Numbered from the stretch's first letter, positions 36,328-48,133 are shown. The stretch is DNA of 64,000 bases from Podospora bellae-mahoneyi (GCF_035222275.1 NC_085884.1:2852001-2916000); one strand, 5' to 3'. Numbers and translations: made by a program. The notes: generated from the letters alone by a model not told the origin.

Positions 36328-36841
36328 GATTGTGAGTGTTGGTTAGGTGGAATGAAGTTGGATCAAAGGGGTGGGATAGATGATTACACTGTCCAGATTA
36401 TCAGCTTTCAAGATGTCAACAACCCGCAACAATGCCGTCAGACGCTTTGCTTTAAACTGGTATTCCACAGCATATTAACCGTTAACCAGGTCGGGTGAGC
36501 CAGACTATCGGACCTGTCCTGCCGCCGCATTTGCGCTGTCTCGGCGCATTGCACAATGCAAAATCACCGAACACAACGCCGAACAGAAGGGCCCGAAATA
36601 TTTATCAATCCAACCGCCGAGCCAAGACATCACTCTCAACAGCCGAATTTCGATGGCTCCATCGAATCTGCGGTGATGTTGCTTACCTATTTCTGCAGAG
36701 ACCCACCGCAGCAGGGTGGTCCTCGGCGGTGACGGGAATCTAACATATCCTCCAGCACCCAATTTCCAGCAGCGGCTTGAACTATCATAGCCTTTCAGAA
36801 TAACAGGATCATTTCTGTTCATTGTGGCAATCCAAACACCA
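36328..36841. promoter_or_regulatory. Divergent promoter of trans-ER and P450-reductase genes
   Basis: 514 bp separate the start codons of two cluster genes read outward, so both promoters must lie here. A perfect 18-nt palindrome lies at 36649-36666, nearer to the P450 gene. GC-rich elements CGCCGAAC, CCGCCGAGCC and CTCGGCGG cluster around it. Confidence 0.65.
36649..36666. promoter_or_regulatory. Perfect palindrome TTCGATGG-CT-CCATCGAA
   Basis: Two 8-bp arms are exact inverted repeats around a 2-base spacer. It contains TCG and CGA half-sites in inverted order, as bound by dimeric Zn2Cys6 regulators. It is the best candidate operator for the regulator at 24717-26253. A half-site, CTCGATGGTACC, is seen near 30605. 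Confidence 0.5.
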
Positions 36842-39800
36842 ATGGCGGCAACCGAAATCCTAACCTGCCCCGTTGCAGTCGACAAGGAGGCCAACCTGGC
36901 TCTCTGCCCAGCTCTGTACCCAGGCCAAGCACTCGACACACCCAAGAACCCCCAAAAGATCGAAGAAGCGGAAATTATCGACCACTCCAAGCTCCTCAAA
37001 ATTCCGTCTCCAAAGCATGGCCATTACTTCGGCCTGCTGGGTCACGCCCCGGATCTCGACCCTGACCTGCCTGTCAAGTCGTTCTGGAAGCTGATGGACC
37101 AGTATGGAGAGATATTCCAGCTTGACCTCGGGATGGCCTACCCCCGGGTATTTGTCGGTAGCCGGGAGCTGGTCAACGAGATGGCAGATGACGAACGGTT
37201 CAGCAAGTTTACTCATCGACTGCACAAGGAGATGAGACCGGTGTTCGGGGATGGTTTGTTTTCTGCCGAGTCAACGGACAAGGCATGGTGGAAGGCTCAT
37301 AGGCTGCTGGTCCCGATCTTTGGTGAGTTTGTCAAAGTCTTTTACGGGGCTGGGGCTAACATCGGAAAGGATCGCTGGGGTTGAGCAAGATGTTTGATGA
37401 CATGTAAGTTTCCTGTGGTGCTTGATATTTTTTGGTGACCTCTTTCTAACTTCTTCATCCCAACAGGCAAGATCTTTCGGCGCAGCTTGTTATGAAGTGG
37501 GACAGATTTGGCCCAGATCACGAAATCGAATGCATCGACGACATGGCGAGACTGGCATTCGACACCGTTGGGCTCTGTGCTTTCGGTTACCGGTTCAACG
37601 AGTTTTACACTGCGGATCATCACCCTTTCATGACCCAGCTCAAGGAAGCCATTGTCGAATCGGGGCGGCGAGCGAATAGGCCGGAGATCCTGAATCAGTT
37701 CTACTGTAAGTATGGCCCGTCAGAGAAACTCTAGCAGACCCATGCTAATCCCGTCATTCAGACAAAGAGGAACAGCACCGTCAGGAGAATATCGCCAAGA
37801 TGAAGGAGCTGTGCAAGAAGATCATCCAAGACCGGATCGACAACCCAAACTCAGAGGCAAATGATCTGCTCAATCTGATGATCCACGGTGTTGATAGGGA
37901 GACGGGAGAGAAGCTCACGCGAGAGAATATCGAGTACCAGATACCAACCTTCCTGGGCGCTGGGTGGGTCTGCAATATATCGACCAATCCTTTGACAGAC
38001 ATGTACTGACAGCTTCTATTAGATATGAGACAACCTCGGCAACCTTGAGCTTTATCTACTACCTTTTGTGTACGTACCCGGAGACCATGGCCATGGCCCA
38101 GCAGGAGGTGGACGAGGTTGTGGGTGACAAGGTTCTCACATACGAGATGCTGCCCAAGTTGAAATACCTCGATGCGTGCATCAAGGAAGCGTTGTAAGAA
38201 AACCTCCCCTTACACTCTGTCCCATATTGCTTCTACTAACCCACTTCTAGACGTATCCAGCACCCCAGCAGTTTGCTCACGAGGTTTGCAGTCAAGGATA
38301 CAGTCTTGGGAGGAAAGTACTTTGTCAGAAAGGGCCAGATGGTGTCGGGCGTCTGGAGGCATTTCCATAGAGACCCCGTCGTTTGGGGTGCTGATTCAGA
38401 TGAGTTCAAACCGGAAAGGATGCTGGACAGGAATTTCCAGGCCTTACCACCTAATTCCTGGAAGCCGGTGAGTCGGAGCCATGTTCCCGGTAACAGTACA
38501 ATACTGACATTACAACCTTTTCAGTTCGGCGATGGTCAGCGAGCGTGCATTGGACGTGGATTTGCGGAGCAAGAAATTCTCATCAATGTAGCCATGGTCC
38601 TACAAAGATTTGACGTTGAAAAGGCAGACCCCAACTACATTTTGGAGCTCAAAGTGCGTATTGTTGTCCTTTCCAACCTGGCTTCTTGGGCTTGTCTATT
38701 TTCTCTCTTTCTTTCTACTCAAAGAGGTGATTAGCTGGCTAACCTGACAACAGGGTCAAATGGCTTTGAAATGTATTGACTTCAAGATACGAGCGAAAAG
38801 GCGGTCAGGAAAATCTTCCTTGAGTGGTATCCCTGGCGGCGGCTCCCAGCCAAAGAAGGCTGCCACCAAGACAAGACAAAACGTTACACCACAAACCGAC
38901 AGCAACACTCCCAAGAAGTCCATCACCGTCTTGTTTGGCGGCAACATGGGGACCGCCGAGAGTCTGATGCAATCGCTTTCGCGCATCGCCCCCGACTTTG
39001 GGCTCGCGGTTGACGATGTGAGGACGCTGGACTCTGCCACTGACAGTCTGCCCACGGATCGGCCCTGTATCATCATCACACCCTCCTACGACGGACGACC
39101 TCCGGACAACGCCAAGAAGTTTGTCAAGTGGCTTGAGCAACTTTCCAGCAATGGCACCAAGCTCCCAGGCGTCAAATATGCTGTGTTCGCATTAGGTAAT
39201 TCTGATTGGGTGAATACCTTCTACAAGATTCCCAAGCTCATTGACGACACGCTTGAGAGGCTCGGTGCCGAGCGCCTCGTCGAAACAGGTTATGGAAACG
39301 TGAAGCAGGACCTTGTTGGACCATGGGAAACCTGGGAAGAAGAGCTGTGCCTGGCCCTCTCAGGAGTGTCGGCTGACAAAGCCCACAAGGCACAGGCAGG
39401 CGTCGAAGTGAGCATCGAACGCCATAATCTCAAGACTCTTCCCAGCGTTCTAGGCGGTGATCAAATGGGCGTTGGGACCATTGCCGCCATCCGCCAACTG
39501 GCTGAGACCTCGGTGGGACCAGCGAAATACCACGTCGACGTTCGTCTTCCTCCTGGCTGCCACTACCGAGCGGGAGACTACCTCGTTGTTCAAGGCCGCA
39601 ACTCCACCGAATCCGTTCACCGAACCATGGCTCGTTTCAGTCTCAGCCCAGCAGACACCATGACAGTTCAATCCTCCAAGAAGGATTTCTTACCATCCCA
39701 ACCAATGGCAATAGAGCACTTTTTAAGACAACGTGTTGAGCTCGCCGCACCCATCACCAAACGCCAGCTCCTCACGCTCTCCCTCCACGCGGAAGACTCC

Positions 39801-40643
39801 TCCCCGGAGAAAGCCCATCTTCTCAACCTCACCCAGGACTCCGCCTATGAAGACCTGCTCACAAACCGGCACTCTGTCCTCGATGTTCTCAGCACCATCC
39901 CTACCTTGGCCCTCCCTTTTGGAGTCTTTATCGATCTTCTCCCTCCCCTTGCACCGAGGGTGTACAGCATTTCGTCTTCTCCCCTCTCCCCGTCCTCGGG
40001 AACACTTCAGTCTGGCCTCGTCACATCCATCACGTTTGACCTGTTCCAATCCCCTGCCTTGAGCGGTCACGGAACATTCAACGGCGTTGCGTCATCCTAC
40101 CTCTCCTCCCGCAAGATAGGGGATGAGATATCTTGTCTTGTCCGTCCCACAACACTGCCGTTTCAGCTCCCAAAAGACATCTCCAAACCAATCGTCATGG
40201 TTGCGGCAGGCAGCGGAATTGCCCCCATGAGGGGTCTTCTCCAAGAGCGAGCCGAGCTGATGAAGCAAGGTGGGGAGTTCGGCGAGGCGGTCCTCTTCTT
40301 TGGGTGTAGGGATGAGGAAAAGGATTATTTGTACAAGGAGGAGCTGGAAAGGTGGGAGAGAGGGGGGGTGGTCAGGGTCGTGCCGTGTTTTTCTCGGCCG
40401 GGGGGGAAGAAGGGGAGGTATGTCACTGATGCTTTGTGGGAAGAACGGGATAGGATGTGGGAAGTGGTTGAGAAGGGGGGCAGGATTTTCACTTGTGGGA
40501 GTGCTGCTAGACTTGGGAGGAGTGCTGGGGAGGTTTGGAGGAGGATTTGGGAGGAGAAGTCGGGACAGGGGGGAGAGAGAGAGGGAGAGGAGTGGTTGGA
40601 GGGGATCAAGGGAGATGGGAGGTATGTTTGTGATGTTTACTGA
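36842..40643 (+). CDS. Self-sufficient cytochrome P450-reductase fusion (CYP505-like)
   Basis: Eight exons (36842-37322, 37370-37403, 37467-37705, 37762-37963, 38023-38193, 38251-38467, 38525-38653, 38754-40643) with consistent phases give 1,120 residues. The first ATG is at 36842; the frame also has a GTG at 36824. P450 part: I-helix GAGYETTSATLSF, K-helix EALR, and heme loop FGDGQRACIGRGFAEQE with the Cys thiolate. Reductase part: flavodoxin domain (VLFGGNMGTAESL, ITPSYDGRPPDN, FALGNSDW), FAD site RVYSISSSP, and NADPH site MVAAGSGIAPMRGLLQERAE, ending DVY. The protein feeds electrons to its own heme and hydroxylates without a partner. CYP505 enzymes often take fatty acids, but those in clusters act on the cluster product. 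Confidence 0.95.
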
Positions 40644-41801
40644 GGGTTTGTTTTTCGCAGTGATTTCACGTATAGTAGGTATTTGACAAGTATGGTTCTG
40701 AGGTAATATAGAGTGGAATTGAACGGTAAACGTGAAGCAAGAGCCCAACTGCCTTTGACCATGCCTGGCGTGATATGACGCAGTTATTGGAGTGCTTTAG
40801 CATGTGAGCCTACCTGCATATAGAGGCCCATCTTGGCTGTCTGCAATTTGTGGAATATTGCGGTGCCGCTAAATAGAGCAAGGTCTGAGATGCCTGTCGG
40901 AGCGGACACCCACTACGGGTTTTATAGGGAACAGCGAAAAGGTGGTCTGTACCCAAGGGGGCAACTGCTTGGTTCATAAGCAGGTTTGCTCTGTCTAAGA
41001 GAACACAGGCCCGGGTAGCACAATTGGTCGTTCGCTCTGCTTGGAATTAGACCAGAAATCAGTTTAACGACTGACAATGGTGTCGGGAATGTTCTGAGTT
41101 AGTCTCCCCTCCAACAGTTAGATTACCTATCCACTCTCCAAGATAGTAAGAGATTGCCCAGTTCGACTCTGGGACATGGCGGATTTTTTTCTTTACAAAA
41201 AGCTGTTACCTATATGTGGTTTGGAGTAAGTCAGATAAAGTACGCGGTAACTTTCCAGTTTCATTTCTTCTGTTCCTTTTAGTTTCTAAGCACCTTCGAG
41301 ATGACGTTCTGCAATCCAAGCAAAGTCTCCGGGTCGTCTTGACGTCATTTTCAAAGGGGAAGGGGGGATGAAGCATGCTGCCGTCCAACCACGCCCCAGA
41401 GTCATTGTAGTTTGGCCAAACGCCTTGTCGTCATCCCAGCTCGCAGAAGATTTAGTCATCATCAGCAATGGGGTGTAAAGTATGCAAGGTACGTAGCTGC
41501 CCTTCCGGGTTTGAATAATTAATGGAGATACGCCTAAGATAGGTACACGACCTCGGACCGATGGTGGGAACGGCCCAAGTCCGACTAATGCCTCGCGAAT
41601 TAGGTAGGACGGACTTAGGAGTTAACAAGGACTTAACCATCTACGTGGAACCGGGTGGTGGCAATCATTAAATAGCTGGCAAGCTCTCAATGGACAGTTT
41701 TCAATTCATTGTCTGATGTCACGAATACCGCATTCCGGTGCCGTCGTCACCCGCCTACTTTGCAAGTTCTCTGCCTTTGTACCGGTCATACCTCGCACCT
41801 C
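40644..41801. other. Intergenic, with tRNA-like remnant
   Basis: About 1.2 kb without a protein gene. A tRNA-like A box and B box lie at 41009-41190 (listed). The right 200 bp should contain the promoter of the short-chain dehydrogenase. Confidence 0.5.
41009..41190 (+). tRNA. Possible tRNA remnant or tRNA-derived sequence
   Basis: TAGCACAATTGG at 41015-41026 fits the A box. CCCAGTTCGACTCTGGG at 41157-41173 forms a perfect five-pair T arm with a seven-base loop and a B box. Seven T at 41184-41190 fit a Pol III terminator. The boxes are about 130 bp apart, and the putative acceptor strands GCCCGGG and ACATGGC do not pair, so this is not an intact tRNA. It may be a tRNA split by an insertion, or a SINE-like relic. 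Confidence 0.25.
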
Positions 41802-42698
41802 ATGGCCACCTCATCTCCTCGGACGACGAATGTCTGGGAGGTTGTCGACTTTGTGGGAACTCATCACGACACGTACGCGGCAATCTCCCCGGCCGATGCG
41901 GACTTGTCTGGAAAATCGGTTCTCATCACGGGCGCCTCCAGGGGAATCGGCATGGCAACCGGTATTCGCTTTGCCGTGGCTGGATGTTCCAAGATTGCTC
42001 TGGCAGCCCGCTCTTCTCTTCGTCAGGCCGAGCAAGAGATCAAAGCTGCTGCTGTTGCCGCAGGCCGAGAGGAACCTCTCGTCCTTACCCTGAACATGGA
42101 TGTGACCGTGGAGGAGTCGGTCACTGAAGCTGTGGATAAGGTATCCAAGGCATTTGGAGGAAGTCTGGATGTCCTGATCGCCAACGCGGGCTACCTGCCA
42201 GAATGGAGACCTGTTGTGGAGTCTGATCCGACGGAATGGTGGAAGACTTGGGAGATCAACATAAAGGGGACCTATCTTTGTGCGAAGTCTTTTATCCCGC
42301 TGCTGTTGGAGTCTTCCATCAAGACATTCATCACCGTCTCCTCTGCTGGAGCACACGCACTGTTCTACGGAGCCTCGGCATACCAGACCACCAAATTTGC
42401 AACCCTAAGGTTCACCGAGTTCATCGACCAGGAGTACCACGACAAAGGCCTGATTGCTATTGCGATTCACCCAGGAGCGGTCAAAACAGAACTGGCATTG
42501 AATATGCCCGAGGAGCATCATACCATCCTACAGGACACGCCCGAGTTACCTGCCGACGCCATGGTATGGCTTGCCAAGGAACGCAGAGAGTGGCTTGCGG
42601 GCCGATTCTTCAACTGCTGCTGGGATGTCTATGAATTGGAAAATCGGAAAGAGGAGATCATAAGCCGTGACTTGCTGAAATTTAGACTTACTATCTGA
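41802..42698 (+). CDS. Short-chain dehydrogenase/reductase (classical SDR)
   Basis: A single exon of 298 residues from ATG at 41802 (MATSSPRTTNVW). The frame is open further upstream only from a TTG. Rossmann signature TGASRGIGMATGIRFA, NMDVTVEESV for cofactor contact, the IANAGYLPEW motif, the catalytic Ser in ITVSSAGAH, and YQTTK with the Tyr-Lys pair are all present. HPGAVKTELA follows as in active members. It would oxidise an alcohol or reduce a carbonyl with NAD(P)H. It is the last gene on the right that looks like part of the PKS-NRPS cluster, and lies 1.2 kb from the P450 fusion on the same strand. Substrate and direction are unknown. Confidence 0.92.
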   Translation: MATSSPRTTNVWEVVDFVGTHHDTYAAISPADADLSGKSVLITGASRGIGMATGIRFAVAGCSKIALAARSSLRQAEQEIKAAAVAAGREEPLVLTLNMDVTVEESVTEAVDKVSKAFGGSLDVLIANAGYLPEWRPVVESDPTEWWKTWEINIKGTYLCAKSFIPLLLESSIKTFITVSSAGAHALFYGASAYQTTKFATLRFTEFIDQEYHDKGLIAIAIHPGAVKTELALNMPEEHHTILQDTPELPADAMVWLAKERREWLAGRFFNCCWDVYELENRKEEIISRDLLKFRLTI

Positions 42699-43667
42699 GC
42701 GGGTCTATTTCTTAGTAATGAACTAGAGCCATGGTTAAATTGGTCGAGTTCATTTTTTTATCTCACCTGAAGCTTCAGGGAAAAGGGTGACTTTAATTTA
42801 CAGATGTTGTTCTCTAAGAACAGTTGTGGATAGACCCATCCCAATAAAATGGAGATTAACAAAATGGAGATTAGAACCAAATACCACGAAGACATCCAAT
42901 TGAGGTCCTGGCTATAATGCGCGGCAGTGTTGATCAAGGATCCACACTCGAACCAACTGGCAGCGTGAGGAGCCCATGCCATCCCCATCTCAACATTCAA
43001 GAATAAATGGTAGTAGGAGGTGCCGTTGTTGTTATCTCAGCCTTTAAACAGCTAACCTGTCAGCAGCGTGAGAACTGTCCAACATCATTGCCTATCAAGT
43101 ATCCAAGTATCCGAAATATTTCTACAACGTTCCTACACTTGTTTCTGCCACTTACAGGCATTTCTCGTGTGATCAAATGAAGATCTATTACATCCTGGAT
43201 AACTTTCGATCAATGTTTGCACAGCATGATAGCGCGAAAACATGAGATGGGAACGTCACGAGAGGTATATGCCTCTAGCTCAGAACCTGGACTTGAGCAG
43301 AAGAGCCAGCTCAAGGGCCCAACCAGCCAGTGTGTCCAAATAGGGTGCCGTTCGAAACAGCAGGCAATGTTAAGCCTGGATATATCTCGGCAGGTCACAC
43401 AGTTAGTTGTCGACATCGATGGCTGTAGGCTGTGCTCGATCCTGTGATGGAGTTTTGTGCACTGTGTAAATAATTTCCTCACTGTGCAACCTGCCAGGAA
43501 GCCCTGACCCAACACTGCTACATACGGCCCGCGTTTCACCTCGCGGGTTCTTGGCCACTTTGAGGCTGACTTCGCCGCGGCTCAAATCTTCCAGCTCAAA
43601 CACCGAAAGCAGTCGCCCATGACGAAAGCAGTCACTAAGATCTCTTAGGAAACACCACGAAATTGCC
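42699..43667. other. Intergenic, no gene seen
   Basis: 970 bp with only short, unconvincing frames. It separates the biosynthetic cluster from the small membrane-protein locus. Confidence 0.5.
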
Positions 43668-44516
43668 ATGATGGATTCAGACTCAGATGTTGAGGCACTT
43701 GAGCGATCTAGTCTGCTTTCTCATCAGTCAAACGCCGCGTCGCCATCACCAGAGCTACTTGGCCTCACCCCAACTGGGGTGGCGTTATGGAGAACATTTG
43801 AAACTCGGCGTAGCTCTGCCGAATGGTATTTGAGTAGATACTACGAGCATCTCAACGTTCTGGAGTCCAGCGAGCCGATCGAAGATTAGGTGGGTTTCCC
43901 TTCCCGATTACCAGTTGTACCTCGATATCTTACACATCTGCTGTACATGTAGATGCCGCAATTGATGCCGCGGTTTCCGGAACGCACCAAAGCCAGCATC
44001 TCACTGGACTTAGGGTTTGTGCTGATAGAAATGCACGGGACGTCTTCATGATGCAAGAAATACTCGCCTATATTCAGGAGGTGAGGAGCTCCTCTAACGC
44101 GCCGAAGCAGCTTGCCATCCCGGGTATTGCGGCAGCAGGAAGGTAGGATTATGATTTCAGTTTGCTCCCTTGCCCTTGTCCTCCAATTATACCAGCTAAC
44201 ATCCGCATCGAGTCTCACAAATATCGCTGTTTCCGCATGGCTTTTCCCAGCGAAGATCACTATATGGGTCGCGCTGTTATCTATTGGAGTGGCCGTATTA
44301 ACCGGGATAGTCAGCTACGCCCTATGGCCTCGTGATCTCAACAAGCATTACCAAAGTAAACAAGCCCGAATACAGATATTGAGGCGTGCAGTGGATGAGC
44401 AGTATGATGTCGTCGAAATGAACAAGCAGCAGACTTTGCTCAGACCAAAGACTTTTGCATACCTAAAGTCAGATTTGATGTATCACTGGCCAAAAGAAGA
44501 TGAGCCTGAGAGTTGA
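43668..44516 (+). pseudogene. Broken paralog (gene A) of the small membrane-protein gene at 48134
   Basis: Exon 1 (43668-43889) encodes MMDSDSDVEALERSSLLSH, then GLTPTGVALW and YLSRYYEHLNVLES. Exon 2 (43953-44142, 190 bp) and exon 3 (44213-44516, 304 bp) have exactly the lengths of their counterparts in gene B and similar protein, including QEVRSSSNAPKQ, IPGIAAAGR, then IWVALLSIGVAVLTGIVSYA as a membrane segment and HYQSKQARIQILRR. At the exon 1/intron 1 border the frame meets TAG where gene B reads CTG G before GTAAGC. Compared with B, one base is missing there, so the reading frame is lost unless an unseen splice site is used. Both genes have SAE-Y-RYYEH in exon 1. Function is not recognised. 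Confidence 0.7.
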
Positions 44517-45468
44517 AGTGTCCAGAGGGCAAGACGTGCAAATTTACTTAGCGCTGGAATTTACCTGCTCATGCCCGAGGTTGAGAAATTTACATCTGTG
44601 ATCCTCCTTCCAATCCTGAGGGTGTTGCAAAAGCATTTCATCAACCCAACCTGGTAGGTATTTAGGTTGGTTTCATTTGCATTAGCTGTCGTCTTGTTGG
44701 GCTCATATTTTGATGTTGGTCTCGGAACGGATCGTGAAGAAGGTACCCCACAATGACCACGATTGCGGTCCTTTCTTCCTTGCAGTGGCCTTTTCGGAAG
44801 GTTTAATAATTGGGACGCCCTGAAATGTCCCAAAATGCCTCACCGTCCTCCCAGCTTCATTTGAGAAGCGCTTTGCAACCCCGGCCCATCTCGAAGCATT
44901 TGGAACATTTACCTCCCGCCACCACAGTCGCCCATCTTCAGCGAGATAGCGCCTCCCTTGGGCTCACGTACCCCTGTTAGGTCTTTATTTGCAGCTAACA
45001 GTCTGCAATGTCGTAGTTTGTATCGAGAACTCTCGACGGTCCACTGACCAGGTTGCCGCGATATGGTGATAACGTCCAGCCTTTCCCATGGCATTTGCCC
45101 CTACTAATAATCTACTTTGGAGATTCAGTCGAGATCGCCGGTCTTTGCCCATATAGAAGGCATGAGCAAATACTTTCGGACCCTGCCCCCGACACAACAT
45201 CACCCGATCCTTTCTTCAGCTCGATCTGATGGACGGTGGAATCAACGAGATATCTTTATCCTTGGTTACAAGGTCCTGGTTCAACCCAATTGCGACGATA
45301 GCTCATACAAGCCTGGGCTACTCCCGCTGGTCAGACTGGTGCCACTGTTCCAACTGCTGGTTCCTCAAGAGCGCTTATCAGCTTGTCTTTTCAACCCGTC
45401 ATGTTGATGGTGCAGCTATAAACTGGTACCTACTCAATCAAGAAAGAGAAAAACATCCAAGATTTTAA
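44517..45468. other. Intergenic between converging genes A and C
   Basis: 950 bp between two genes that point toward each other; it should hold both 3' ends. No gene is recognised. Confidence 0.5.
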
Positions 45469-47565
45469 TCACCAAGTGGTTGAGCTCTTCATCTTTGGTG
45501 CTGATCGAACTGGGCCTGCAGGGTTCACTCGGCTTTGACCGGTCAAGGGGCCTGTCTTTGACTGTTGACTTTGACGAGATGAGCCGGCGTTCTTTGACGG
45601 TCGACTTTGAGGAGATGGGTTGTCGTTCTTTAACTGAATTGGCAGAGGCAGCGGTTGTGAACCAGAGACCTGTTGACTTGGTGCCGCCGGGAAGGAAACG
45701 GGTTGTTTTCGCTGTTGCTGTTGACGTTGCTGACCGGGGGCGCCTTGATTGACAGCTACCGGCGAAGCTCCTCGTGGCTGAGGCTGACGGGAGTTCAATC
45801 GTGCTGATGGCGTCGAGATAGAACCAATGGCCCGCTGTTTGGATACTACGGGCATAGGGTTTTGCGGCCTAGGAGCCGAACGAATGTGGAGCCCCTGCGG
45901 TGGTTGAGCGGGAGAATTCGGGGTGAGTCCTTGTCTAGTTCTGACACGGGCTTCTTTTTGCACTTGGGCTCTCGCGACGAGGAATTCGTTGTACATGCTC
46001 AAAACTGTCTCTAGGTTCTTTTCAAGTGCCGGGCGCTGGTAAGCTTCTCTCTTCAACTGCCGGGTATCTACGCCTAGCTGTCGAAGGATCTCATCACGCT
46101 GACCGGATGCACAATGCGACGAATGCAAGGGAAACCGCAGAACCTGAGAGCTGTAGGTTGCTGCTAAGCAAATGTTGGCATCTGTGAGTGCCTTGCCAAG
46201 GTTGATGATGCTCCGGCTAACTGAGATGGGCATTAATACAACTAGTCGGTACATCCTGACATTCTGGTGATTACGCGGCTGAATCTCGAGGAAGGGGATG
46301 ATGCTGGCAGTGTGCGGAGATGAAGGGAACTTAGCTACTGGATGCACATACAACTTTCACACAATGAGGCATGTTTGTTGCGTTTCCACGCTCCGATGCC
46401 CGCTGTTGCGCCGCCTCCTAGAATAGCGCCTGACGCACCGCCGGCAATGATGAGGCCAGTGCCTCCTGTGAAGAATGTGTAAACCATCAAAGCAGCGGCG
46501 ACCATAACTGCTGTTGCAGTAGCTCCGACCACGGTCTTGGCTCCATTCGGTGGCCTTAGAATGGTCGGGGTTGCGGCGGCGATGCTCAACATTTGGTCCT
46601 CATACGCAGAGAAGAAGATGGTTGCATTCCGGAGCCCTAGCATCGTCTCGTAAAGTTGCTGGGGTGGGATATCTGTGAATGATATCAGGATACAGTTTCT
46701 CTGATGGATGAGGCATCGTGAAACTTACCCTTTTGTTTGGGAATTCGGCTCAAGTCCAAGCAGTCTTCAATGTGGCGGATTATGGTGGACATGAGGTCAA
46801 GGCAGGGCTCCGCCTTGTTCCAGGCGTTGGTGACGTCCTCGACCGTTTTGAGTGGTCCGTTGACCTCAGGCTGATTCATTTGTATCGACTTGCGGAGCTT
46901 ATCAAACTCCTGAACCATTGATGACCCCATCATCCACTTGGCCGGAAGCGTGCGCACCATAGTCGCTAGATCGGCACCTATTGCAGACCCACGCACAACT
47001 TCTAACGCAAGATTGCACCTGATTGAGTCTTTGGGTTAGTTCGGACATGCTCGAGATTGAAAGCCAGCAGGAGAGTGGTATAGAGGAGGTCCTACATATC
47101 AATTGGCGTAATCAGATTTCGTTCCACAACCGTGCTCGTCCGGACTTCTAGAGACCTCAGGATCCTGATACGGGTATTCTTGTGTACGACCTCCGGCGAA
47201 ATCTTGCCGACAGGCACCAACACCATGTGGTGTGCCGTCGAGTTTTGTTGTTTGGCAAGAAAGAATTCCTCAATCTTGGAAGGGAACACAGCCTCAAAAA
47301 GTTCCCTGAGATCAGCCAAGTGATCGTAAACGTGTCGGGCCCCTTTCACAGCTGATCCTTTAAACCGGAAGTTTACTTCCAGAGGAACGAAGCTGTCTTG
47401 GTCGTGGATGCTGGTGAGTGAAGTAGGGTGCACTGTCCAACCCTTCAGGTCGCAATTCTGCGCCAAGAATTGAGCTGTCCCTTCATTGTCCTTGTAGTTC
47501 CATCCTCTGGGAGTGTACCTCCACACCTGCATCAGAAAGTCGGTGATGACGGTGCTGGTAGACAT
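45469..47565 (-). CDS. Unrecognised 610-residue protein with glycine-rich membrane hairpin (gene C)
   Basis: Four exons (47096-47565, 46729-47018, 46352-46672, 45469-46220) with introns of 77, 56 and 131 bp join in phase. The N-terminal 250 residues are globular and unrecognised (MSTSTVITDFLMQVWRY; FKGSAVKGARHVYDHL). Residues about 299-348 are hydrophobic: VVGATATAVMVAAALMVYTF, a turn, then a stretch dense in GxxxG spacing (LIIAGGASGAILGGGATAGI) ending in AWKRNKH. That pattern suggests two packed membrane helices or a glycine zipper. A second helical region follows (LGKALTDANICLAA), then a disordered tail of about 160 residues rich in Gln, Pro and Ser (QQRQQQQRKQP). It is divergent from gene B and converges with gene A. 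I do not assign a function. Confidence 0.82.
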
Positions 47566-48133
47566 CCTGATAAGACTGCATTTATGGGTATGGTTGGAAG
47601 GTTAGCGAGGTGAGCATGTAGAGTCTAGAAGAAAACGGTTCGAGTTCGATGGTACTTGATGGTCCCGTCCCCACTCATTATAGAGGAAGACTGGAGGCAG
47701 GCTTCGAACGGCCATCGTGGTCAAAGGTGGCGCAACACGAAACAGGAGAACCGCCAGAACCGCCAGGACGAGACCGCGCCCAACACTACGTACAGTTTCT
47801 GTCTCTGTGGCTGAAAATGATGGGAGACATGCAGTGTTCAGGGTGCAGTGAGGTGTTACTGTATACCATGCGCTGAAGCGCGGGTCTGAGACGGCGTTGT
47901 TGGCGTGACCCGTTTCACCAACTCGGCGGCCAATTGAATGTTGACCTTGCCGCAGCCGCAAGTCTAAACTCCGTGCTGGACACACAGCTGCTCACGTGAC
48001 AGCCTGCCCAGCTCATGCAGAAGAGTGGTACCTGGCATGTTATCTCCAGCCGCCTTCCTTCCAACCATTCACATCATCGCTACCTTATCATTGTCTCAAA
48101 CCACCGCGATCTTTACCATAACCCCATACAATC
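47566..48133. promoter_or_regulatory. Divergent promoter region of genes C and B
   Basis: 568 bp lie between the start codons of two genes read outward. Both promoters must lie here, so the pair may be co-regulated. No specific motif is claimed. Confidence 0.45.

Noticed and set aside
11115-42698. Transporter or hydrolase gene within the cluster
   Set aside because: None of the gaps holds a frame with multiple membrane helices or an alpha/beta-hydrolase motif.
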